DNA of 64,000 bases. Source: Parelaphostrongylus tenuis. Taxonomy: Eukaryota > Nematoda > Chromadorea > Rhabditida > Metastrongylidae. Positions 53,235 through 62,069 of the stretch are shown here, piece by piece. The DNA lies in assembly GCA_019055375.1 (NCBI GenBank), contig JAHQIW010004635.1, forward strand, positions 124,001 to 188,000. The letters run 5' to 3'. Positions within the stretch are counted from its first letter, which is position 1. Each line of letters opens with the position of its first letter. The position numbers and the translations under genes were made by a program. The notes under the pieces are model-generated. The model did not search any database. It had not been told where the DNA came from and saw nothing but the letters and a program-made list of their open reading frames with translations.

Positions 53235-53375
53235 CTCAATAATGTGGAGTGCTGTGCAAAACGAGCGTCAGTGGTGCAACGGTTAGCATACGCTCCCGCA
53301 AAGAGTGAGATCTGGGTTCAAATCCCGGCTGACGCAAATGTTTTCGCACAGCACTCCATGTTATTAGGTATACGA
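53235..53375 (+). repeat. tRNA-like element, family B, with cloverleaf inside a long hairpin
   Basis: Core 53268-53336: GCGTCAG closes perfectly with CTGACGC. The D stem is GTGC/GCAT, the anticodon stem CGCTC/GAGTG with loop CCGCAAA, and the T arm CTGGG-TTCAAAT-CCCGG. Outside the core the flanks are inverted (GTGGAGTGCTGTGCAAAAC before; GTTTTCGCACAGCACTCCAT after), extending the acceptor stem by some 20 bp. Position 33 is C rather than the universal U and related copies are dispersed, so a repeat rather than a working tRNA gene. Confidence 0.65.
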
Positions 53376-53499
53376 TAACATCGTACCACTGCAAGTGGCA
53401 GTCAAATAAAAAGGATACTGACTGATTAAAACCCTATACTTCAACAGAACATGAAAGAGATACAAAAGAGACGTGGCTGATCGAAATGCAAGCTTCGTG

Positions 53500-54480
53500 C
53501 ATAGTTCAAAAATGAGTGAAAAGGAAGCGAAAAGGGAAAAGGAAAGAAAAAAAGGAACACCCCATTAGGTCAACTTCCTTTCGCAAAACGTATAGATCTA
53601 CTAAAACACTTTACTTTCACGGGTCCACGGTTGTCTACAAAAGAATCAAAAAGAAAGAAAGCGAGAGGAAAAAGGGGAAAAAAAAACGAAGAAAAGAAAA
53701 AGAAAGCTCCAAAAAGTCAACTTTTACCTCCAAAATGGATCGGGTTCATAGAAACGCTATGATTTCCCTTTCTATAGAAAATATAGAACAACGACAGTAA
53801 TCGAGAACCAGAAGGAAAAGAAGAGAAAGAAAGAAAAACGAAGGAAAAAAGCCGCGTGGGTTGAATGCTCCCCCCCCCCCCCCCGCCCTCCATATAAAAA
53901 AAGCGGATAAACACTCTGAAACACTAGCTCAAAAATCCGACTATCTCTAAACCTCAGCATGACTGAAGAAACGCAAAATTTCGCACGAACTGTCCTTTTC
54001 TCTATTCAAAACTTGAACGAATTTAGTACTTCCTTTTCCACAAAGCCTTTTCTTTTCCAAAGCCTTCTTTTCCCATAGCCATCGGGTTTTGAGGAAAAGG
54101 AAGTACCAACCTCGGGCAAGTTCTGAATATAGAAAAGGCACAGCTCTATGACACTATGAGTTCACAGATTGCCAGGGAGGCAACAAACAAATCTAGTGAC
54201 CGATATCAGTGTGAAGCTCATGAAAGAATCAAAAGAAAGGAGAAAAAAAGAAAAGAGAAAAGGAAAGAGAGGAAAGAAAAAGAAAGCCGCGATGGGTCAA
54301 TTTCAACGCTCAAAACGGATAAACCCTCTAAGACACTACAAGTTCAGAGATCAGCTGGAAAAAAAAGAGAATAAATGCACTGGCCGAAATAGTGTATAGT
54401 CCTTGAGAGCGTCAAGAAAAAGAAAAGAACAAAGAAGAAAAAAATAAGAGGATAAAAGAGAAAAAGAAGCCCCTCTGAGG
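53500..54480. repeat. Polypurine-rich array with degenerate tandem units and a poly(C) run
   Basis: GA-rich tracts (GAAAAGGAAAGAAAA-like) alternate with a degenerate unit containing AACGGATAAACxCTCTxAxACAC at about 53590, 53735, 53905 and 54315. A 15-base C run lies at 53870-53884. An inverted repeat joins about 53990-54040 and 54093-54144 (AGTACTTCCTTTTCC and GGAAAAGGAAGTAC). Apparent Lys/Arg-rich frames are artefacts of the purine bias. Confidence 0.6.
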
Positions 54481-54929
54481 GGGTTTGATCTACACTCAAC
54501 ACAAAATCGATACTTGTTATCGATTTTCCACTTTTCAAATTTCGCTTTTTGTTCAGCATATTGTCGTTCCATCGACGAGATGACCTCGGCATTACTCTGA
54601 AAGAGATCCTATCGTAGCTGACTATTAGAAAAGAAACGACGGTGAGTTCGCCATCCGTGCACTACTAGCAACTCTCCGGACAGATCCAGTCACCAATCAA
54701 ACGACTTTGGACGACCAGAGATAACCACCTGTGCGGTAGTCATTCTCGCTATGACGATGCCGGACGCAGGGTTTAAATGCAAAACAGGCAGCGTAATTGA
54801 GGACCTACGGGGGAAAGTGCTGATAAGGTGTCACAGGAGACCCTCAGTCCGATAGAATACAACGGCGCTCCAAAGCTGTAATTGCGCTCCGTGGCCAGTT
54901 GTATTGGAGCGCACAATGGACGCATTCGT

Positions 54930-55345
54930 TGCCACGATCACCTGGCGCATGTGCTTAATGGTTAAATGTGCCTTGCAGCAAACGAAGTTGTTGGTTCGTT
55001 CCGCTCCTAGGCTGACGAAGCTTTCCACTCCTGGGTTGTCAGGAAATCGCCAAGCCTTTTCTGGCTGGGCGGTAACACACTTGATTCACTGACAGGCCAC
55101 CGCACGCCATGTAAAGGCATATATGTAGTCAGTCATCCCTAACCTTTGTGGTACCATGGACCCAACCTCTGCGTGTCTAACCTCCACCTACACAGCACGC
55201 TGGAGTGAGACGTCATTGTTAGACCCAACACACTGGGGGTTAGGCATGCAGAGGGTTGGGTCCGTGGTCGCTTAAGGGTTTATGGTGTTTGAAGAATCGA
55301 ATACATGGCGTATCCCTCAGAAATTGATCAACGCCGGAAGAGTGA
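54930..55345 (+). repeat. tRNA-derived SINE, family A, interrupted by a small MITE
   Basis: Head GCATGTGCTTAATGGTTAAA and GTTGGTTCGTTCCGCTCCTA, body TTGATTCACTGACAGGCCAC, tail ACATGGCGTATCCCTCAGAA followed by TTGATCAACGCCGG. The body is split at about 55130-55285 by an unrelated foldback. Confidence 0.6.
55130..55285. mobile_element. Small foldback MITE inside a SINE
   Basis: Ends CCCTAACCTTTGTGGTACCA and, read inversely, ACCCTTAAGCGACCACGG are inverted copies over about 50 bp. They share GGACCCAACC and CTAACCxCC segments. It interrupts a recognisable SINE, so it is the younger insertion. Confidence 0.6.
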
Positions 55346-55384
55346 GAGTGCGAGAGAGAGAAAGAGAGGTGGAGGATGTCAACA

Positions 55385-55585
55385 CTACAAAATAGACATG
55401 GTAATATTCCTTGCACTCTTTGGCACTTTATTATTCGTCTTCATAATGTTTTTTCTTACTCTGCAGATTCCAAGTACTTCTGGCATTAAATCGTATTTTC
55501 GTTTCCTTCTTGAAGGTCGTAGGAAACTGCTTGAGCGCGTCTCTTTGCAATCTCGACGACAGCCTGGCTGTGGCGTTCCACAGGC
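55385..55585. repeat. Dispersed repeat, also at 15300-15510
   Basis: Direct diverged copy of the 15300-15510 block (see there). It lies immediately beside the RTE 3' end at 55610. Confidence 0.5.
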
Positions 55586-55609
55586 CGTCCATTTTTGATT
55601 AACGGAGAG

Positions 55610-55950
55610 TGTTTGAGGGAGGGTTCTGCCTTACGAGCGTCGCGACGAGCATCACAGCCACTCGACCACGGCGCTCAATATTCCTTGCAACACCTCTATC
55701 ACCTGTCGTCCCGTAGATCGGACGAGTGACTCGAGCGGTACCACCAATGCTTCCATTTTTCCTCATCGCGTGCAAGAGTAGCCCAGTAAGTCCTCCTCGC
55801 TCTAGGTATTCGTTGAGCATCACATCTTCCTCTTAGTCTTTTCGTGAAAAAATCGGACCATCGGGTTGGTGGTCTTACTGTAGTGCGCTTGATGTCCCGA
55901 GGAATGCAGTCGGTAACGGCTCCCGCCTATCGGTTCCTTGCATAACTTAA
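55610..55950 (-). pseudogene. RTE retrotransposon 3' fragment
   Basis: Minus-strand pieces: RWAGAVTDCIPRDIKRT, RPPTRWSDFFTKRLRGRCDA, RIPRARRTYWATLARDEEKW, then the untranslated end with GACAGGTGATAGAGGTG. It matches the 12.8-13.0 kb copy. Frameshifted and 5'-truncated. Confidence 0.8.
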
Positions 55951-55959
55951 GCAAATTCA

Positions 55960-56330
55960 CTAAATGCTGGCAAGACTAAATCGCGTAATGGATGAGTGTT
56001 TTTCACCACGCGTAAGAAATAGGCGCGGTTTGAGGACAGAGCATGAGCTGAGGATCATGTCAGATATGTGGAACTCAAAAAGACTGAAAATATGTGCGAA
56101 AACCGAGGAGTAGGAGAATAATCTAAAAAAAGCACCACACCGCATCATCTTTGGCTCACAGCGGACCGTAATACGCGATCCGATGAGCTTACCACGCTGC
56201 AGTTTCAGCGGTCTCAACACTTTGGGTACGGCGGGATCACGACCCTAGCCCCACCCCCCATGTATGATGTCTGCCACCGCGAAGAAGGCTGTTGGTTCGA
56301 TCCCTCTAAGCAAACATTTTGGTGTTGATC
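55960..56330. other. No gene identified
   Basis: No convincing exon or known repeat apart from short frames. Confidence 0.35.
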
Positions 56331-56334
56331 AAAT

Positions 56335-56510
56335 TGAAGGTTCGTTACTTATATATTACATGGCGACAAATGAGAAACCTAATTCATTCGCTGAACTGAA
56401 ACTTTTCATAGGAGCGTTAGTAATCATTCGATACTTGAATCTTTGATTAGAGCCCACGTGGCTGGTTTTTGAAAAGACTCTTTTATGACGCTTAAAATTC
56501 AAAATAGTTA
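56335..56510. repeat. Fragment of the 49-kb foldback family
   Basis: CTGAACTGAAACTTTTCATA ... TAATCATTCGATACTTGAAT and GCTGGTTTTTGAAAAGACTC match the outer arm of the 49090-49870 element. Confidence 0.45.
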
Positions 56511-56559
56511 TGTTTCACAGCCTCCGCGCTCCTTCATTCCTCCCACGGGTGTGGTTCGC

Positions 56560-56880
56560 TGGTGGCCCATGTGACGCAGTGGTTAGAAGTGCTCTGCGTC
56601 GCACACGAGGTCAATGGTTCGATCTCGCGCTCATGGCTCACCAAGCCATCCATCGCTCCGGGTTCGGTAAATTGGTACCAGACAGGTATAAGACTTGTAT
56701 GGGAGGATAAGCAACACTGACTCGGTTCAGCGGGAGGCCATGGCGAGTCACTGTAATGGTCAGTTATGCATTTAATAACCTCAAACGAAGTTAGAAATTG
56801 AACGCGATTGCATGGTGCATCCCTCAGGGACTGATCAATGTCGAGAGCTTTATTCCTTTATCCTTCATAGTACGCTAGAA
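56560..56880 (+). repeat. tRNA-derived SINE, family A (best-preserved copy)
   Basis: Head GACGCAGTGGTTAGAAGTGC (A box) and GGTCAATGGTTCGATCTCGC (B box). Body GGTTCGGTAAATTGGTACCA, AACACTGACTCGGTTCAGCG and GGAGGCCATGGCGAGTCACT. Tail GCATCCCTCAGGGACTGATC then TTTATTCCTTTATCCTT. Confidence 0.75.
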
Positions 56881-57204
56881 GCACGAAAAGCATATCTACG
56901 CGTTGAGAAACTAACGTAGCGCCTAAGTCATCGTTTTGTCAGGAGTTCCCCTCAAAGCGGAGAAAAAACTCCCAATTAAATTTCACACTGCATCCCATAT
57001 ATCCAACGACCAGGCCCTCGATCAGTTGACCGCGACCCACGCACTAGACGATAAACAAGCTTGCCGAAAGTGTAAAATTCGATTTTAATCTCCCTGCTAG
57101 CGATATGTCCGGAAAATAACCACATCGTTAGAGTCATTCAAATTTACGCTATCGAATGGTTACCAATAATATTGAAAAAAGAGTTCTCTCCGGCGAGGAA
57201 TGAA

Positions 57205-59135
57205 GCGTGAAACTTTTTTCTGTACTACAGCGCTATCAAAAGAGCCTTTCAGAGAGCAAATACACTTTGTAGTTCTTCGAAACTTGTGCTACTGAATGAG
57301 TAGTAGCACTCTAAGGAAGGAGTTTTGTCCAGCAAAATATACGTGAGATAAGAAAATTAACACGTAGTCGTGTGAAACAAAGATTTACTTTAAATCTTAT
57401 TGAGTAGTAGAAGGGTGTTAAGAAAAATAGGCTAAGTGTGGCTTTAGCCAAAGATTTAAGCTTTCGAATGATTACTAACATTCCAATGAAAAGTTCCCAT
57501 TCAGCGGATGAGGTCGGATGTTCATTTGCCTCTTTATAACCGAGAACAATCCTTTCCCATAATCTGTTAAGTGCTCAAGAGAATCGTCCAATATTTGGAG
57601 GAACAACTGCTACTTTCTTCTCTCTTTTACGCTTATTCCGGTCGCATATGGTCAAATAATTAGTATTTTAATTATAGATAATAAAAAAGGTCAGGCAATG
57701 AGTCATAGCGCTGGTTAGCGAGTTGAGCCGACTGAGGTACATTTCTGTGTCTCGCAGCTGGCAGTTCGAACGGTCTCCAGACAAAAGGCGGACACAAAAA
57801 CTCGTGAGCGACGGCCAAGTGCACGCCTTGGATGACATTTCAGTCGCCTCAAATGGCTTTCAAGCAGTAGCCGACATCCGAACCCGTTGCTTACCTTCTT
57901 GGATAATCTTAGTAATTCACTTATTTCAATGGACACCTCTTGCCCATTTGAGAATGGGCAAAGTCTCTAATCATTCTAATAACACTTTTACGCTTCACAA
58001 GTCGCTGTCAACTTCTTAGAGTCACCCTATTGATTGCTTAAGTACCTCTCCAGCCACCTAACCTCATTTCCAAAAATTCATTTGCCTTAATGCTCTCCAA
58101 ACACGAGTCAGTAATCTGTTTTCAAGTTCTTCGTCCCCGTATCGATCCTCATTAATGTCTTGTCGCAGTCGACAGCACCGATCTTATTGCTTGCTCTCTT
58201 GCTTACACTTATTCTTCCAAATCAATATTGACAAGAGTAAACTAAATTGATGCTGAGCTCTCTTACTAAGTGATCTGCATAGGTCCCTACTAACATGTCA
58301 ATCCATTTCTTAGGGAGTATTAGGTTTAACCCCATTGACATAATCCTGTCCAACTGAATGATGTGAAACTTAGCCCGCTTCCCATTAAGCCACCCTCCAA
58401 AGTCGTCTCAATCGTCACTTTGCATTGTCTCATACGTAACTTTATATAATGCTCAGTTCAGGCTGTTTTTGACGCTATTGTATCCTACACCCGCACATCA
58501 CATCATACCAGCAGCCTTCCGATTAGCTGTCACCCTCAGGAGCCATTGTTACTCACCCTATCTTACATACATGATTTCATAGACCTGCTCCTCTCTAATG
58601 CTCTATTATTGATTGCATATATCCATTTAGCTTGTAGACACACATATCAATATCGTTAGTTGTTGACATTGTGCTATTATATCATATATAAAGTTTAATT
58701 ATCCACGTTTGAGGCTGTTCGATCTACGGTAGAAGGGAGCTAAAGTCTTGTATGGCAAGAATTACAAGGCGAGCAACTCCCAGCCGGTACATTCCTGTTT
58801 ATGGGCAAGATGTGATAAGAGTTTAGTGCGGTCCTTATGAAAAATCATTGTCCAAAAACATGGCGAGAGTAATAGAACACTGCTACAATGTCGTAATAAC
58901 TCGATCGTTAAAAGAAAAACACCTTACTTTTTCCATAAGTACACTGAGTTTATCCAAGCAAGGGATTACTTTCAATTCTGACGGTAGTATGGTGGTTGAT
59001 GATTTCTTTCCCGATGAATGTCCACGAGCATACTTATTCGTTGAGTCCACCTTGCCATTGATGAGTTTCTCCGAGTGTAAAAGAGAGCGATAAGTCCGGT
59101 CCAGATTTCATTTATGACTGTTAGCTCCGGTCAAT
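57205..59135. repeat. Long direct duplication, copy 1
   Basis: Matches 62070-64000 in the same orientation with a constant offset of about 4.86 kb and roughly 95% identity. It starts near CAGCGCTATCAAAAGAGCC. The first 400 bp belong to the 49-kb foldback family (GCTTTAGCCAAAGATTTAAG). The middle has no recognised coding content on either strand. The stretch 58813-59078 is identical in both copies and contains an 81-codon plus frame. Confidence 0.85.
58848..59093 (+). CDS. Possible small protein inside the duplicated unit
   Basis: 81 codons starting [20 protein letters not shown], with [20 protein letters not shown] and an end differing between copies only in the last codons (CKRER versus RKTER at 63714-63959). 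No family or signal peptide is recognised. The excess conservation relative to the rest of the unit is the only argument for coding. Confidence 0.3.
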   Translation: MSKNMARVIEHCYNVVITRSLKEKHLTFSISTLSLSKQGITFNSDGSMVVDDFFPDECPRAYLFVESTLPLMSFSECKRER

Positions 59136-59139
59136 CATA

Positions 59140-59880
59140 ACCGCTTTGGGAACATGGCGACCACTTCCGGTCTCACAGAAAAACGTTGAAAACGAGTCAT
59201 TGTAGCCATCGGGCAATTTATCCATTGACATTGGAACAGAAACCAAAAGTGAACAGAATAAAAAGCATCAGCGAATTCAGAGTTGGCCATATGCTCATCG
59301 ATCAATGGTTCATGAACCAATCTTCATGAAATAGTGTTTTGTCCTTCATAAAGATTCAAAACAGCGCAATCCACAATAAAATTTAACAATATATCCGTGT
59401 CAACTGACCACGGGCAAACAATCCAAGCACAATACTAAACCATCGATTAGACTACAGTTGCAGTGGATGAGACGTTAGTCTTTTCAGCGGATAATAATCA
59501 GTGGTTGAAACCCATCTGAGGTTCCAAGTTTTGCTCGCAACTCGACATTCTTGTGGTAGTTTATCACGTCGCACTCTCCTTTAAGTAAGAAAATAGGCAG
59601 TAGATGAAAATTAAGTATTAAAGCCACAGATGGTTTCTCGACGAACTTCTTGTATTGTATTAGTACGCGATTTTGTAGACTTCTTTGAAGTCAGTGTACT
59701 ATATTTGCAGATACAACATCCCAATGGTGTCATCAGGTCCAACATCGAGTAACGGATGAGTAAAGAACAGCAGTCCTTTTCGGCTGTTGACCTATAAAGG
59801 GTTCTGCTGAACTATAGAAACTAGGTTCAATCTCCAATTAACTGAGGCCATCAGTCTGACAAACTGGAAATCACCCAACA
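59140..59880. other. No gene identified
   Basis: Nothing recognisable. One 61-codon minus frame without support. Confidence 0.35.
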
Positions 59881-59884
59881 GTGT

Positions 59885-60000
59885 AGAGTGCTGTTAAAAA
59901 CTTTTGCGTCAGGCGGGATTCGAACCCAGCTCTCACTCTTTCCGGGAGCGTATGCTAGTCGTTGCACCACCAACGCTTGTTTTGCACATCATCTTTATAC
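59885..60000 (-). repeat. tRNA-like element, family B
   Basis: The minus strand reads GGTGGTGCAACGACTAGCAT (A box), GAGTGAGAGCTGGGTTCGAA (B box), TCCCGCCTGACGC, and tail AACAGCACTCTACACTG. Confidence 0.65.
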
Positions 60001-60174
60001 GCTACAACGCGTTATCTGTAAACAGCCAACCGTCAACAGCCAGTTGGAAAATCACACACATCTTTTCGTCACGCTATATTTCACAAGGTCACATAGGTTC
60101 AGCAGTCAAGATTTCTTATCTTAAGACTGCTCCTTTCGCAGTGGTATGTTTCAAATATAGGCAGGCGAATTAAG

Positions 60175-60265
60175 TGGTGAGCAAAAACGCGGACAGGAGC
60201 TGAACTCGCGTTTTAGCCAAACCGGGGACCCTTGCCGACTATACACCACCGAAGCCACCGTTTAC
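60175..60265 (-). repeat. tRNA-derived SINE, family C
   Basis: The minus strand reads GGCTTCGGTGGTGTATAGTC (A box) and AAACGCGAGTTCAGCTCCTG (B box). Confidence 0.6.
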
Positions 60266-60484
60266 CCGCCAATCATTCTTCAATATCTCACTATCATAGC
60301 TACCAGCCACCAACCGCTAATAGATTCGGTCAAGTTAAGAATAGTGTTTATTTTTCTTTGATCATTTGACTGATAACGTGATAACTTCGGAAAGAATGAC
60401 TATAAATATTGGAACTATGTGGGAGTTCAATCATTTTCTACTTATGCATGCACATCGATCAGTCACATTGCCACCGTTCTTTGC

Positions 60485-60503
60485 ATGAAATCAGTGAAGA
60501 ACT
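60485..60503 (+). CDS. Candidate exon upstream of 60559
   Basis: An ATG-initiated or in-frame stretch (MKSVKN plus one base) ends at a GTGAGT donor, followed by a 55-bp intron. It may be the 3' part of a longer exon. Confidence 0.3.
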
Positions 60504-60558
60504 GTGAGTTTCTTCCATTGAATATGTGCACTTACATTTCATCTTTTTATCTTTACAG

Positions 60559-60707
60559 TAAATGTTTCCAATTTTTCTGAAGATTCTCCGCCGATTAGCA
60601 AGGAACGACGACAACGAAGCCGCAAGTGTAAAACAGGTGACTGTGTCATCATTCCGGACGAAAGTGATGTACTATTGAGACTTCAGCAGCACACTGATCT
60701 AATATGA
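60559..60707 (+). CDS. Candidate terminal exon of a basic/acidic protein
   Basis: Strong acceptor CTTTTTATCTTTACAG ends at 60558. Two bases join the previous T to give Leu, followed by 48 codons (NVSNFSEDSPPISKERRQRS, RKCKTGDCVIIPDESDVLLR, then LQQHTDLI) and TGA. AATAAA lies about 145 bp downstream (near 60852). Charged, partly disordered C-terminus of unknown family. Confidence 0.45.
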
Positions 60708-61314
60708 TAAAACGTAGCTTTGTTCAACATGTCATATTCAAGTTGTTATGGTGTTTGTACTACTTGTTAATCAATATCAGGAGTGTGGTAGTCATATAAG
60801 CAAGCTTTTTAAAAACAGGTAATTTCCATGTAATACTGCCATCAACCGATGAATAAAAAGGCGAGGGATGACTCTGGTAACACTAGTCATTGTAGAGTCC
60901 GTGATAATATATGGCGACGAATTTTTTTGCTACCTTAATTAGCGCACGTACTGTCGCATGGTCTTTCACTTCCCTCAAATTCACCTTAGCTGCGACTATT
61001 CTTGTCAAATATTGTTACCACGTTATAATAGCTTATGTAGCCTTGCAACAAATTGCTTCTTTCAGTCACTATCACTACGGTTCTTTTTCGCCTCAATGCG
61101 AATAATATTAAGCGCATTTTATTATGCAAAATAACTTCAGGTATTCGCTGACACAGAAATTACTGCACAACTCCCATCAACTGTACGTTCTGTTCGTTTG
61201 AAAAATTTTGAAAAATTTCATGAACATGTAGGCCGATATTATCACAGCTCGCACTGCATTTTGAAATAGCATCGTTTTTGATTATATATCCGATGTAATT
61301 GAGTGGTATGCAAA

Positions 61315-61710
61315 ACTTCGAATCCCGAGAGGGAAAGTTGCCAGCATCTCACTCCTTCTGTACAGCTTGCTAGCGCCTGCACCTCCGGAGCTCCTGGTTT
61401 ACTACCAGCTTTTCTATGTCACAAAGGATTGATCTTATCATCAACCAACCGTCAACCTGTTGACTGGTAAGTCCATATCGGCATTTGATCCAACCTGATA
61501 TCATATACTTGATTGATACGTGACCTCAATCTCAACCCCTGGGAGAAACTGTTGACGGTTGGTTGCTGAGAGAATGGATAACTTGTATCGCAGAGTGATA
61601 ACAGAACAGAAATCCAGGTAGTGCAGTGATTAGCACGTGCACCGGAAAAAGCGAGACGCGAGTTCAACTCTCGTCTGATGTTCAACTTTTGCATGTAACT
61701 TAACATTTCA
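61315..61710. repeat. Foldback of two outward-facing tRNA-like units (family C)
   Basis: Left unit (minus, about 61320-61430) is decayed. The right unit (plus) reads GTAGTGCAGTGATTAGCACG and ACGCGAGTTCAACTCTCGTC with tail CTTTTGCATGTAACTTAACA. The inner parts ACCAACCGTCAACCTGTTGAC and AAACTGTTGACGGTTGGTTG are inverted. Confidence 0.6.
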
Positions 61711-61787
61711 ATATATAATTACAACATCATATCGCTGTTAAAAAAGGTATAAAGATTTTTTCAATATTTCAAATTCCAACTTTGCAG

Positions 61788-61973
61788 AGTGTTGCTGAAG
61801 AAAATTGTTCAAATAGAAAGAAATCTGCCGAACTCGTCAATGACAATGGCAATGCAGTAATCGTCAACGGCCTACCATTCTGGATAACCGCAGACGACCC
61901 ACTACTAATTGACTGGGTTTGTTTTCCACATCCATCACATAAGCTCAGCATTAATGAAAATGCTCTAAGTTGA
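61788..61973 (+). CDS. Candidate terminal exon
   Basis: Acceptor AAATTCCAACTTTGCAG, phase 0, 61 codons (SVAEENCSNRKKSAELVNDN, GNAVIVNGLPFWITADDPLL, IDWVCFPHPSHKLSINENAL, then S) and TGA. The composition is convincingly protein-like. It may belong to the same gene as 60559-60707 through alternative splicing across the SINE-filled intron, but phases of that exon's visible ends do not prove it. Confidence 0.45.
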   Translation, partial: SVAEENCSNRKKSAELVNDNGNAVIVNGLPFWITADDPLLIDWVCFPHPSHKLSINENALS

Positions 61974-62069
61974 AACTTTTGCTTTTACCAAAAATTTGCT
62001 TTATGAAATCTTGATTTGCTCCTCCAATATATAATGATAAAAACCGTAGCATTTCGTAAATTTTCTCTC

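Noticed and set aside
53268..53336. Functional tRNA gene (Cys-like anticodon GCA)
   Set aside because: C at position 33, dispersed decayed relatives and shared non-tRNA flanks identify it as a tRNA-derived repeat.
53516..53800. Lys/Arg-rich 94-codon frame as a nuclear protein
   Set aside because: It is produced by the polypurine tract; composition is explained by GA bias and it has no splice or motif support.
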